From: Sweltsa coloradensis | Lineage: Eukaryota > Arthropoda > Insecta > Plecoptera > Chloroperlidae | Direction of reading: 5' to 3' | NCBI GenBank assembly: GCA_024449915.1 | Contig: JAMZAV010003171.1 | Coordinates: forward strand, 211,884 to 275,883 | DNA length: 64,000 nt | Part shown: piece after piece, positions 30,154 through 40,469 of the stretch | How the letters are laid out: each line of letters begins with the position of its first letter | How positions within the stretch are numbered: position 1 is the stretch's first letter | Notes under the pieces: model-generated | Told to the model about the DNA's origin: nothing | What the model saw: only the letters and a program-made list of their open reading frames with translations | Database searches by the model: none | Translations under genes and position numbers: made by a program

Positions 30154-30652
30154 TCATTGTTTGTGTGTGTTGTAGACGAGAGTGTTGGCAAGGACTCGTA
30201 CAAGGAAGATTCGCGAAGCACTTTAGACGTGATGTCATCAACAACCAATCAGAATCGACATTCCGTCATAGTTCAGGGGAAACGGAGCCACCCCTACTGT
30301 TGTTATGCAAGCAGACGAAAACAAGAGTGGAGCAAAACTTGTAAGGCGGCAACTGTCACGTAACCAGAAAGAAAGCCACTCACCCTGCAGAGAATGAAAA
30401 GAAAGAAAAAGAAAATGGGAACAATGTTAAAACGATATGCCTAGGCCTACAATAGAAGATGGGCCTAATGAAAATTAGTTGAGCGTAGTCCTAGCTTAAA
30501 TATCACTGAAATCGCAAAGTGTTCCCAGGTTTAATCCTTTCCAATTATTGAATGGGGAAAGTGATTCAGAGAAAATGAATCTAGAGAATCTAGGGCCTCA
30601 ATGGCATACACAATTGAAAAGTTAAAGTAAGAAAATGGCAACCTGAAGCAAG

Positions 30653-31105
30653 TAAGTTAGTTAGTTAATGTTGTTTTAGGGCACTCAACAGTAGAGATAC
30701 CAGTGCCCATGTCAATGGTATTGGAATCTTCCAAATTTTCTTTTTCCATAATTGTGGATTACCACCATGTTTTCTTCTTTCCAATGGGAGGAACGTAAGG
30801 GAAGACGAGGGGGGTTAATGGGAAGGAGTAAGGATGTTGGATAGGATGGGTTAAAAAGGGTGGGAACGGAGGAGTGCTCGTTGCAGAGAGGGCCGGCAAG
30901 TATGGAGACGAAAAAAGTGAAAGAAGAAAATAAATATGAGTAAGGCTGTGTGAATGAAGAAATGTATGGTAATAAGTTGTGCGAGAGCTCTCTTTGCAAC
31001 ACGCACCCCAACCGGCCAGAGCTCGCCCTTAGTTTTGGGGAATACACTACTCCCCTACTCACAGGCCAAACCACGGGAAGGTAGCAAGTTGGACTTTGAA
31101 GGCCC
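30653..31105 (+). repeat. SINE-2 copy carrying the SINE-1 tail
   Basis: The SINE-2 head (TTAGTTAGTTAATGTTGTTTTAGGGCACTCAACAG) is followed by a GGGAGGAACGTAAGGGAAGACG block resembling SINE-1's middle. From 31017 it has the SINE-1 tail (CCAGAGCTCGCC.TTAGTTT.GGG...GGCCAAACCACGGGAAGGT..AAGTTGGA). This is direct evidence that the two families share a 3' module. Confidence 0.65.
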
Positions 31106-31342
31106 AAAAGAAAGAGCTTGACATGTACAAGTCAATGATGAGTTAAAGGTAACTATGAATTAAGTAGCCTTTGCAATTATTTTAACGTAATTTTCCAATT
31201 TTCTTGATATTGGAATTGTTGATAAATTTGATAGTTAAATTATTATTTATTAGTACTTATTTATATCTATCTATCTTCGTTTTTTGTCGGACCTGAAGCT
31301 GCAAGTCCTCCAAACAAGTTGCCCGTAAAAGAAAATCAAGGA

Positions 31343-31489
31343 AGGATTGGATATTGCTTAACGTCTTATATTTATGCAACTTAGCTAATCGAGACGAAGG
31401 GGGGGACGTAAGGGGTGACGCGGGGGGACAAGGGGTGGACAGGCCTGTGCTGGTCAGAACCAGCCACAAGCGTATGGGGAGGGCAGGGG
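31343..31489 (+). repeat. SINE-1 copy (5' part)
   Basis: Head and middle, TTGGATATTGCTTAACGTCTTATA to GGGGAGGGCAGGGG, then it stops abruptly. Confidence 0.8.
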
Positions 31490-31544
31490 CAGATTTGGAT
31501 GTCACAACTTGGGGTGTGACCGAGCACAACACTGAGATAATGAG

Positions 31545-32320
31545 CACTTCCCGGACAAGCAGGCCAGATTAATGAGGAAACAAACTATGGAAAGAACGTT
31601 AACCCTACTGACAGACAATGCCACATACATGCACAAAAATGTGCTTCAAACAATGAGTAATTTGCAACACATACACAGGGAATTCGGTATAACAAAAACC
31701 CAAGCACAGGAACTGGACACCTCCTTTGTGTGACTAGGCTCTCATCCCAAACTGAACAGAACCTGACACTTTCTGAACATCAATCCCTCAAGCTGTACAG
31801 ACAGAACAGACCGAGACCTACACGAACATAACAAACACTTCCCTGACAAGCAAGACAGAAAAAGAGCGAACAAACCTCCCTGCCTGGACAGAAGAGACAA
31901 TCTCCCGAAGTTCACAAATATTAAAGAGAACTATGCAAGAATACAACAGCCAAGACTTGGTCAAACAACACATTCAGCAGTGACAGACGCTAACTCCGTG
32001 TACTGAGGAGGCTCGACACGAACAGACCGTAGAGCGGAGACAAAACACGTCCGCCAGCGACGAGAATGACAGACCGACTGCGAGTGCGAGGCTACGCTGT
32101 GTGTGAGCAAAGGTGGTAGTCAAAAGGTGCGGGGCGGCGAGGTCATATCGATGCTATACGTAAAGTGCATTGAAACTCTTCAAAATTGTGTTGATGACAA
32201 TAGCACATGAACTCTAAGAGGTGTAATTTATTGGTTGTGATTGATATTTCTATATGTGCAGTGAGGTTTATCGTGACGATACTGGAGTGTCGCATATATT
32301 GCCTTATCCATGGATTTAAT
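31545..32320 (+). repeat. RepA copy 3 (longest)
   Basis: It contains the landmarks of the other copies and extends about 290 bp further 5' (31545-31830), with internally repeated ACAGAACAGAC-type words. A short frame (YMHKNVLQTMSNLQHIHREF) at 31624 is not recognised. The copy ends near TTATCCATGGATTTAATG, as in copy 2. Confidence 0.65.
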
Positions 32321-32506
32321 GTTATCATAGAATTTAAAACAACTTTTTTAACTTCACAAAGCTGCCCCGAAGGCCAAGAAGGTTGTGATAGGTGACAATT
32401 TGGCTATGTGCCTTCCCCCAAACAGTAGCCCAAACTCCACACACATATGCCAGCCACTGGGCGTGGCTTTCTTCAGGCCGATGAAAGAAGCTTGGAGGAA
32501 AGTTTG

Positions 32507-32660
32507 AAGTTATTTAGTTAGTTCGTGTTGTTTTAGGGCACTCAACAGTTAAGTTATCAGTGCCCATAATTTTTGCCCATAATATAAAATATAAAATTTC
32601 AGTTAGCATTGCCGACGGCAAGATTCGAGCTACATGCAGTCGACGACTCCTAATGTTTTT
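32507..32660 (+). repeat. SINE-2 copy with reverse tRNA-like part
   Basis: The head TTAGTTAGTTCGTGTTGTTTTAGGGCACTCAACAG is followed at 32605-32650 by GCCGACGGCAAGATTCGAGCTACATGC. Reverse-complemented, this has a B-box-like AGCTCGAATCT. The tRNA relation is tentative. Confidence 0.45.
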
Positions 32661-33270
32661 AAACACCATGTCTCTACTGTGAGTTGCGACGGAAAGTCGT
32701 AGTCAACGGTCTACGGGGCAGCACTCTTCTGCGAGGGCGCGGCGTGGAAGTATTCCTTGTTGAGTGGAAAGTTATTGTTGTTACTTGTTACGTGTCATGT
32801 TATATTATGAATATTTAATAAGGTATTTTCTTGGTTCATAAATTATGTAATACACTTACTTTCACCAAATGTCCAATATTTTTATTTCTCATTTTATTAT
32901 TTGTTGACATGTTTGTATGCCTAGCTGCAAGAATATAATTCAAAGGCATAGGGTATTACACTAACGTGCTAATTGTTAAAGAGACAATATCATTTTATAA
33001 CTTATAATATACGAAACTTGTAACATAATTAATGTAAGATGAGGAAGTATCAGACATCAGACATCAATTTGACTTTATTTAACTTTAGTTCTTGATTGTG
33101 TCTGCATTTATGTAGGCGTATATAGTTTTATTTAGCTGTCCTCCTTTGTAAATTAGTTTTTAAAACTGAATAATAATAGAAAATAAAACTGAACTGAATA
33201 GGATAGAAGTTAGGCCTGAATAAATAAAAGTAAATAAAATAGACCCTACGGCTAAGTACTACTAGATCCA
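32660..33270. other. No recognised gene
   Basis: AT-rich sequence. No motif or repeat structure stands out. Confidence 0.45.
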
Positions 33271-33480
33271 ATTTTAAAAAATGAATTGTATTTTGTAGAA
33301 AATAATGAAGTGTTGCAATCACTGTTGTCGGAAATCCTGCCGCCAAAACGCTCTAGGCAAATCCCAGTAGAAAATTTGGAAAACAACGACAAATCTGATG
33401 GTTGGAACGAAGAGTTGGACAATGATGTGTATGACGACCAGCAAGGGCCATCAACGACAGTCGAAGATAAGAATGTGGAC
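33271..33480 (+). CDS. Exon-like acidic open frame, unknown
   Basis: The frame reads EVLQSLLSEILPPKRSRQIP, then an acidic region (NNDKSDGWNEELDNDVYDDQ) and TTVEDKNVDT, followed by a donor-like ACACG/GTATGT at 33485. It could be the N-terminal acidic exon of a transposase-type gene, but no family is recognised and no neighbouring exon was found. Confidence 0.3.
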
Positions 33481-33559
33481 ACGGTATGTAAAATGTGGCT
33501 TGAAGCAAATTTATTTATTTTACCCTGTGTCTAGGCTATTTCTGATTGCAATAGGTTGA

Positions 33560-33625
33560 GAGGGGTATTTAGACCAAAGGAAGGTATGTGGGTTCGAATC
33601 TCGCATAAGGTATGGGTTTTTGTAT
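33560..33625 (+). repeat. Possible tRNA-like fragment (B box)
   Basis: GTATGTGGGTTCGAATCTCGCATAAGG contains a canonical GGTTCGAATC B box. The upstream GGTTGAGAGGGG is only a weak A box. No cloverleaf is evident. Confidence 0.3.
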
Positions 33626-33629
33626 TTGT

Positions 33630-34510
33630 CCTTCATCTTCATCTGGGTAGGCTTTCACCCCTCATTGTTTCAAATAAGAAATACAGTATTGCAATTATAA
33701 AAGATGTTAAACAACAAAAAAACAAACAATATAGGCCCTATCAACAATTCAATTACCAGTTTTATTGGCTGTCAGTCAGTACCCTCCCTACCACATGTAA
33801 ATAAGCTGTTTATACTATAGCTGTTTATAAAACATTGGTTTCTGCACATAAAATGTTTTAAAATGTTTTTTAATGGTTTAACATTTGAAAATCCATCGAT
33901 TGTACAACCCTTGGATTGATCCAAGACTGTGTTAGCAGCTCCATTATTAGTAATAAGTTCTACCATTTGTATGTGAAATTTTTATGTTTTTAAAAAGTGA
34001 CCTTTTGGTATAAATTTTTATTTGGACGGACATTTCCAGTTGCTATGGTTGCAAAGGAGTTAAATGTTTTTTCTATTGAGTTCTTTGGAAAAAGATATGT
34101 CACTCAAATATTGATTTTGGACATTCCAAAGTTAATACCTAATCATGGCAGCATCAGTTAATGCAATTTTTTATAAAAAATGTTTAACAAAAATGACAAT
34201 AGATGATATTCGATTTGAACTTTGTATTCAAACTTTTCTTCGACAGGTTTTTTTGGGAAAAAAGAGAACTTTTGGAGAAATTATTTGCCAAGCTCATAAA
34301 ACAGAAAGTTAACCTAAAAAAGTCATTAAATAAGTATATGATAAAGAAGTCAAATAATTCACAGAATAATATGCGACATGAGTATAAAAATCCTGTTAAT
34401 GTGAATAAACAGATTATCGTACCAGACCTTGACAAACAAGAAAGATTTCTAAATTTGATCCGTTAGGCACTATAATTCGCGTAATGTGTGTGATAGGCCT
34501 ACACATTCCA
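33630..34510. other. No recognised gene
   Basis: AT-rich. A lysine-rich frame at 34203-34466 is open but low-complexity and unassigned; it might be 5' sequence of the CR1-like element that follows. Confidence 0.35.
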
Positions 34511-34511
34511 T

Positions 34512-35480
34512 GGAGAAGATTAAAGTTGCCCTTCCAGACCTTAAAAAGAAAGGGAAAACATATTCAAAACTTGAAAAAAAGGTCTTAGAACAAATGTTGA
34601 ATGAAGAAAAATTTCTTAAAATAATTGCAAATCTAGACAACATTGTAATAAATTTAAAATAAAGGGGTGTCACATTAAAGGATTTGTTGTGGATATTTGC
34701 AATGCTAAAGTTAGCATATTGCAAAAGGATATTGTAGATATAAAAAAATTAGACATAACTGCTGTTGAAACATCTGATCTTCATTAAAACAGTAGGCCTA
34801 CCATTGCCCCAAGTGACCTGTGGTGAAACATAACCGTTCAATTCCTGGCAACAACAAAGACAAGGCCAATCACTTTTCAACGCAACTGAATTCCCTGTTC
34901 TCCCATCATACTCGAATGGATGTTAAGCCGAGGCCCAGGATGGCCAGCCACCTAGTTGCTCGTTCTACTGATCCGAGGCTCTCAACCGGTAAACAGCCTA
35001 CCCCCAAACTTACAAATCTAGTAATCAGCGACTCAATGTTTGTTGGGGTGCAGCTACATTAAGCCAAACGACATCTATATCCTGGAAACCCATCCAGGCA
35101 TACAACCATTTCAGCTACAAACACTGCTAGAGTCAAGAACTGCTGACCCCAATGTATGCGTCGTAGTGTTGCACTGTGGCACAAATTCTCTAAACCGACG
35201 TAGCATTGGGCAAATATCTAATGATATGTATCAACTGCTCAGGACTACCCAAAAAACAATTCCCACGTGCCTCAATCGCCTACACCTCCATCGCACACCG
35301 CAGGGATATAGAATGCAAGGACTTGGTGGAAGAAGTCAACAGTGAATTAAAAGAATATGTAACTTACTGCAAGCCACTTATGTTGAGACCAACAATTCAA
35401 TATGCCCAGCACGCCATCTGTCCAAAGGAGGCCTACCCCCCAAACAAGCAGGGTCATGCCACCATCCACAATTGTTGGCC
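34512..35480 (+). pseudogene. CR1-like ORF1: coiled-coil-like start and SGNH esterase segment
   Basis: 34512-34780 encodes a charged helical stretch (LKKKGKTYSKLEKKVLEQML). From about 34820 a linker leads to NLVISDSMFVG (block I, D-S nucleophile in the GDS-type position). Then come VCVVVLHCGTNSLNRRSIGQ (block III, GTN), DIECKDLVEEVNSEL, and PPNKQGHATIHN (terminal block, with the His of the D..H motif but Asp lost). This is the SGNH hydrolase/esterase found in ORF1 of CR1 retrotransposons. At least two frameshifts (about 35050 and 35260) break it. Confidence 0.65.
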
Positions 35481-35805
35481 GAAAATGTGCCCCAGTAATG
35501 AGTTGGCGACCAACACCTTCACTTACCTACACCGTTCCCAAAATAAAAAAAACAAGTTTCAGCCCCACTCCCCGGGTCCGCAACCATCCCCATCAATCAC
35601 CACAAAGAGATCGGGCAGGCCCAGACAGTCAACGATTGAGCTTGAGGGCAATCTATTTCCAATTCGATTCCACAAAACTTTTCTCCCAACCCCACAAAAA
35701 GCATACCAGCTCAGTCTACTTTTGGTCCAGATTCCTCCCACTCCAAACCCCCTACTACATCATACCGACCAGCAAACCACAAAGCCCACCCAATTTGGCC
35801 TCAAC

Positions 35806-36232
35806 AGTCACAGAGCTCCAAGGAAACCTATTTGACGCCCCCTCATTAATTCCCCTCGTGCACTGGGGTTGGGGCTGATTTTAAAATGAGCCAAGGCATC
35901 GCAGCTAGTTTCAAAAGTAATTTGGCTGTGTGGACCACCTGATTCAACAAAGGAGAGGAGTCGGAAGCTTCCCCAACACCCATGCGGAAGGCAGAGTCAT
36001 CTTCTACCTGACAACTAAGCAGGTCTCGAGAAGTAAGCCGCTTGCACACGACCTACGAGCTACCCTAAAAAACCTCCGAGCATACTGTGATTTCTACCAC
36101 ATTGACAAACTTGCCATGCCCCGCATTGGGTGTGTCCTAGATCATATGTACTGGCCATTTGTCAAGGCCATGATTGATGATATATTTCGCGACTCAAGAA
36201 CGCAAATTCCCTCGTTTTACACTCCCATTCCC
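35806..36232 (+). pseudogene. OARD1/TARG1-like macrodomain in the CR1-like ORF1
   Basis: Across three frames the order is ELQGNLFDAPSLIPLVHC-like, GADFKMSQGIAASFKSNFG, VDHLIQQRRGVGSF, EGRVIFYLTTKQVSRSKP, DLRATLKNLRAYCDFYHIDK, LAMPRIGCVLDHMYWPFVKA and MIDDIFRD. This tracks the ADP-ribose-binding macrodomain of OARD1 (C6orf130) strand by strand: GD/NLF, AHC...D..M..GIA..FK, YLITK..S.KPTY..L..SL..M..HC, and L.MPRIGCGLD...W..V. The catalytic-type Lys region (MSQGIAASFK) is retained. In PRIGCGLD the second Gly is Val. Frameshifts near 35870 and 35930. It sits between the esterase segment and ORF2. Confidence 0.75.
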
Positions 36233-36404
36233 TCGCCAACATCCAGATTGACCATGTATCTTCCAACAAAATTCTTTTTTTCCTCTGCAACTGCCCCCAC
36301 TTGGGTGCCCTTTACTCCATCCCAACACAACCCCCACCACAGAGGTTTGATCCTGATGGACGTCAGCGTTACTGCCGAGCCACAGCCTGCGTTAGTTACG
36401 GCCC

Positions 36405-36715
36405 CTCTCGCCGAGGAGGCCAAATCCAAGGAGGGACAAGTTACCCAATCGCCTTCCTTCACGGATGTGGAGACTAACACATATGAAGAAGACGGGATCG
36501 CCCAGTCGCCTCCTCTCGCTGTCGCCAACTTTGGTCAAATCTGAGGAAGACCAGGCCAGCCAATCGCCTCCTCCGCGGTCGAGGAGACTACTAAATATGA
36601 AGAAGATGGGACTTCCCAGTTGCCCCCTCTTGATGTTGCTGACGTGGCCAAATCCGGGAAGACCAGGTCAACCAATCGGCCTCCTCCATGGTCGAGGAGA
36701 CTTTCTCAGCTGTGT
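36405..36715 (+). repeat. Tandem acidic/proline repeats of about 120 bp in ORF1
   Basis: About 2.5 units read K.EEDQ.SQSPP...VEET..YEEDGTSQ.PPL.VA (about 40 residues each), drifting between frames. They form a low-complexity C-terminal tail of ORF1 after the macrodomain. Confidence 0.65.
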
Positions 36716-37094
36716 CACCGTCGCAACCCGTGATTGCAGGGATCCATCCTGCACGAGGTCCCTGGACTGGACCTACCCGTGACTGCAACCGAGCTTCCGT
36801 CGCACAGGCAACCCCATTAATTACAACCCCTAAACTATTGTCAATAAAAAAAGTAAAAAAGGCTAAACTCCACCCCACACGTAACCCAGCCCTCCAGAAC
36901 CACTAAAGTAAACCACAAAGCCCCTTTAATCACTCTAAAATTGTAAATTTCTTTTGCTCAGCCAACAAGTGTTGCCAATTTAAAAAAAAACTAAGGCAAG
37001 GAACACAGTCGCCCCTAATAATACCCGTCTGCTTATGGGCCCCCGCCACAAACCACTAACAACCTCGCCTAAAATCTGCTCGACTCTGAACAAA

Positions 37095-37790
37095 CCCAAC
37101 AAATCAATACAGAGCCCTAAATCGCATTCCTTAATATCTGCTCAATCGGAACAAAATCGAAGGAAATTGAGCTTCTCACCAAGCGCCTCTCCCCTGATAT
37201 CTTTTGCTTCTCCGGACAATGGCTTACTCCACACGAAATTAACTCCTTTTCCATCTCCCGGCTACGCTAATATTGACCTTTCTGTCGCTCCCCGTTCAAT
37301 CCATGGAGGTGTCGCAATCCTTGCCAAACCCCACCTCAACCTCATTCCCATCCCTGAAGTCAAACCCTACTGCACCGAGAAAGTGTTTGAATGGGGTGGC
37401 AGGTTCTTGGCGCTCTCTCGATCAGCCTTTATAATTCTCTCTGTCTACCGTTCCCCTCTTGGTGACTTAAATACATTTTTCTCCAAGCTTGATGAAGTGC
37501 TCATCCTTCTCACCAAGAAAAATTTTCCCAAAGCAGACTTAGTCTTATGCAGTGACCAAAAATGTGGGCCTGCTTACCCAATCACCATCCCGATCTAAAC
37601 TGCTCGATCTGGGCCCACTCCTTCAATATCATTGAAACCATTGATACACCAACCCGTGTCACTGCCACTAGCAGCTCTCTTATCGACAACTTTTCACTTC
37701 TCTCACCCAGCATTGTTTTCCCGTCAGCTCTACGACCCTGGCCGTCTGACCCCTTACCTCCTCATTCTCAACCTTTATCTCTCCAAAACC
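37095..37790 (+). pseudogene. CR1-like ORF2: endonuclease (EEP) domain
   Basis: Pieces: ERLSPDIFCFSGQWL-like text near 37190 (the catalytic Glu position appears changed), HGGVAILAKPHLNLIPI, FEWGGRFLALSRSAFIILSV, YRSPLGDLNTFFSKLDEVL and ADLVLCSDQK. After a shift these are followed by SIWAHSFNIIETIDTPTRVT and SSSLIDNF. The order and spacing match the apurinic-endonuclease domain of CR1 ORF2. The GDFN block reads CSDQK, and a frameshift lies near 37570. The SDH block is not seen, so the domain is inactive. Confidence 0.8.
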
Positions 37791-38219
37791 ACCCCCAAAA
37801 ATGAAGGTAATGAAACGCTCTTTCAGTCCCAACAATACAGACAAAATTTCTAACACGGCTAAGTGCAGAAAATTGGCAGTCACTGTCAACTCCTGGAGAT
37901 GCAGAGTACTCTCTCTAGTTTCTTTCCACTTTCCTGTTCACTTCAATAATCATTTCCGCTAAAAAGCTGTCCCCGCTTTAAAACCCAAGGGCAATTCCTG
38001 GGTCCACAAAACTGGATCCGAAGCCCAGACCTTGCGATCCTTTCAATTTCGAACTGAAGTCGACTAAAAACTTCGCTAGTAAACACAATATCGGAAATTT
38101 TAAAAAAGTCTCAAAGCTAGAAACATTTTCGCCAAGCTAAACTCTACTATAACGACTCCTTAATACAAATCTAAGAACACCTCAAAGCTATTGGTCCATG
38201 ATTAAATCACAGACCAATG

Positions 38220-39330
38220 CCCCGCAACCTAAAGCAACCTCTCCTCTTATCGCTAACGGTAAAGTTATATCTGACGCATCATCTCAATGTGAACTCTTTA
38301 ATGACTTCTTCCATCAACTCGTGCAACCCGGCTGGTAAGCCCAATGCATCAATTAACCCTCCCCCTCCTCCAAAACCCCCACGACCTCTGATCGGCCCAA
38401 CTATCTTTCTCCACCCAACCACTCCAATTGAAGTAGCTACTGTAACTAGGAAACTTAGTTCCAAACACTCATATGGACTTGACGAGGTGCCCGGCTCTCT
38501 TCTTTTTAAAAGTATGGACTTTATTTCCGGCCCATTAGCCTACATCATAAATCAATCCTTTTCTGATGGCATTTTCCCCTCTAAACTGAAGGCAGCAAAA
38601 AAAAATCCCCATCTACAAACACAAAGGTAACAAATCTGAGATGACTAACTATCGACCCATCTCCCTGCTCTCCTCTTTTTCCAAAATATATGAATACATC
38701 AAGCATGATCGTCTATCATCATTTCTAAATTATCACAACATTCTCTCCCCTACTCAGCATGGTTTTTTTGAAAAACAAATCCCCCACAAAACGCAATCTT
38801 CAGTTTTCTTTCCCATCTCTACTCTGCTTTGGACAAAGGTGACCACGCGGTAGGAGTGTTCTATGACATGACAAAGGCTTTTGATACCATAGATCACAAA
38901 ATTCTCCTCGGAAAGCTATAACCTATGGCATCCGAAAGGGGTCGCTTTAGATTGGATTCCTCTTTTCTCTCCGGCCGTTCTCAAGTAGTCGAAATCGAGA
39001 CAGCCAAAGGTCTATCCGTCACCAAAACCCGCTCTAATCTCTGTCCATAGTCTGTGGGGTTCCCCAGGGTTCCTACTCGGGCCCCTAGCCTATATCATAT
39101 ATGTTAATGATCAGGCCACTTTCTGGATGAGGGTATTCTCACACAAATGCGGATGACTCCAGCCATCTGCTGACCTACCCAAACATCATCCCTCTCAGGC
39201 ACTTGCCCCCCTAATCAACAGCCAATTGGCCAAAATGTCATCATACAGCCGCGACAATGAACTCTACATCTCGCGCTCTAAAACGGTATACTTATACTTC
39301 CACACTCTCAATAAGATCCACTGGCTAGTC
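38220..39330 (+). pseudogene. CR1-like ORF2: reverse transcriptase domain
   Basis: Ordered RT blocks: KLSSKHSYGLDEVPGSLLFK and IINQSFSDGIFPSKLKAA; then NYRPISLLSSFSKIYEYI and SPTQHGF; then VGVFYDMTKAFDTIDHKILL (motif A, catalytic Asp). Next GVPQGSYSGPLAYIIYVND (motif B), and NADDSSHLLTY (motif C, ADD with the usual F/Y replaced by N). Several frameshifts (about 38620, 38830, 38920, 39060) separate them. The block order is that of a single co-linear element. Confidence 0.85.
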
Positions 39331-39379
39331 CCCCAGTTCATCTAGAGTTTGATATAATCCCCCGCGCTTCTAGGTAAAA

Positions 39380-39880
39380 GTCCGTCGGCCTTGCATTGAC
39401 CGAAAAACTCGACTGGTCTATCCATGTTAACCATGTTGCCAACAAAATTTTATCTGGATGCTACTCTATCCGTAAGCTCAAACAAAATTGTTCACCCCCA
39501 TATCTTATTGCAAGTCTACTTGCCCCCATCCCTCTCACTTATCCTATGGCCTGCTATTTTGGGGAGCCTCCCCCCAAGCAAATAGAATATTTATCCTCCA
39601 AAAGAGAGCGTACCATTATTGCGGGTGTCTCTAGAAAACACTCCTGTAGGGAGCTCTTTAAGGAATTAGGAATTCTAACTCTAGCATGCACACTCATCCA
39701 GTCTGCTGCACTCTTTGTTCGCACAAATAGTAACCTCTTCCCTCTCAATGCGTCTGTGCACTGCCACAACACAAGAGCCACCTTCACATACATAGGCCCA
39801 CCCCACCACCTGCGCCTTTTTTCACTGGGCCCCGAGTACCTTGCCTCCACCCTTACAACAAGCTCCCAGAAAACATAAAA
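39380..39880 (+). pseudogene. CR1-like ORF2: C-terminal region after RT
   Basis: A continuous 160-codon frame reads LTEKLDWSIHVNHVANKILS, KRERTIIAGVSRKHSCRELF, KELGILTLACTLIQSAALFV and HNTRATFTYIGPPHHL. This is the conserved post-RT region of CR1/Jockey ORF2 (L.W..H...V..K; Q.KR.IR......CRELFKEL.ILTL; H.YNTR). It ends near 39878. Confidence 0.85.
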
Positions 39881-40466
39881 ACCTCTCCACCCTGCCTCCT
39901 TCAAACACAAAGTTAAAAATATATCTCATAGCAAACAGCTTCTACTCGGTTAGTGACTACCTCTCCATGTAAATAATAAAGAATTATAAATAATGAACAA
40001 TTAAATAATAAAATTAAAAAAAACAGATATTCTAGCTAATTCAGCAATGATATATCACCTGTTAAGTCCTGTTTCAAAGTCAACTAAAATTGTAACATAG
40101 TGAGTTACGATTTTTAGTTATATGCCTCCAGATCATTATGTCTCTACTTCATCTGAACCATTATCTGCGCACCAATTGTAACTACAACCTTCATGAACAT
40201 TCTCTTCCCATTCTACTATTCATAAAATAATATATTATATCATCTCATTACTTATTATTAATAGCCAACTCGCTTATTTCTCAAATTCCACTCTTTCCCT
40301 ATTAGTATTAATTTTTCATCATTAGCATAGCGGCATCATATTTATGGACGTGTTGCTTATTTATTAGTTATTATATTATATAGATATATTCATTCACTCT
40401 CTCCAAGAGGGGTTATCATACTGTTCACCAGTATCGGCGAATGAATAAATTGAAATGAAATGTACA
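39881..40466 (+). mobile_element. CR1-like 3' UTR and end
   Basis: The AT-rich tail ends CACTCTCTCCAAGAGGGG...GGCGAATGAATAAATTGAAATGAAATG. The hairpin CTCTC-CAAGAGGGG and the terminal AATAAA..GAAATGAAATG repeat recur at 25738 (minus) and 47395, defining the 3' end of this family. Together with 34512-39880 it makes a 6-kb element. Confidence 0.7.
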
Positions 40467-40469
40467 ATG

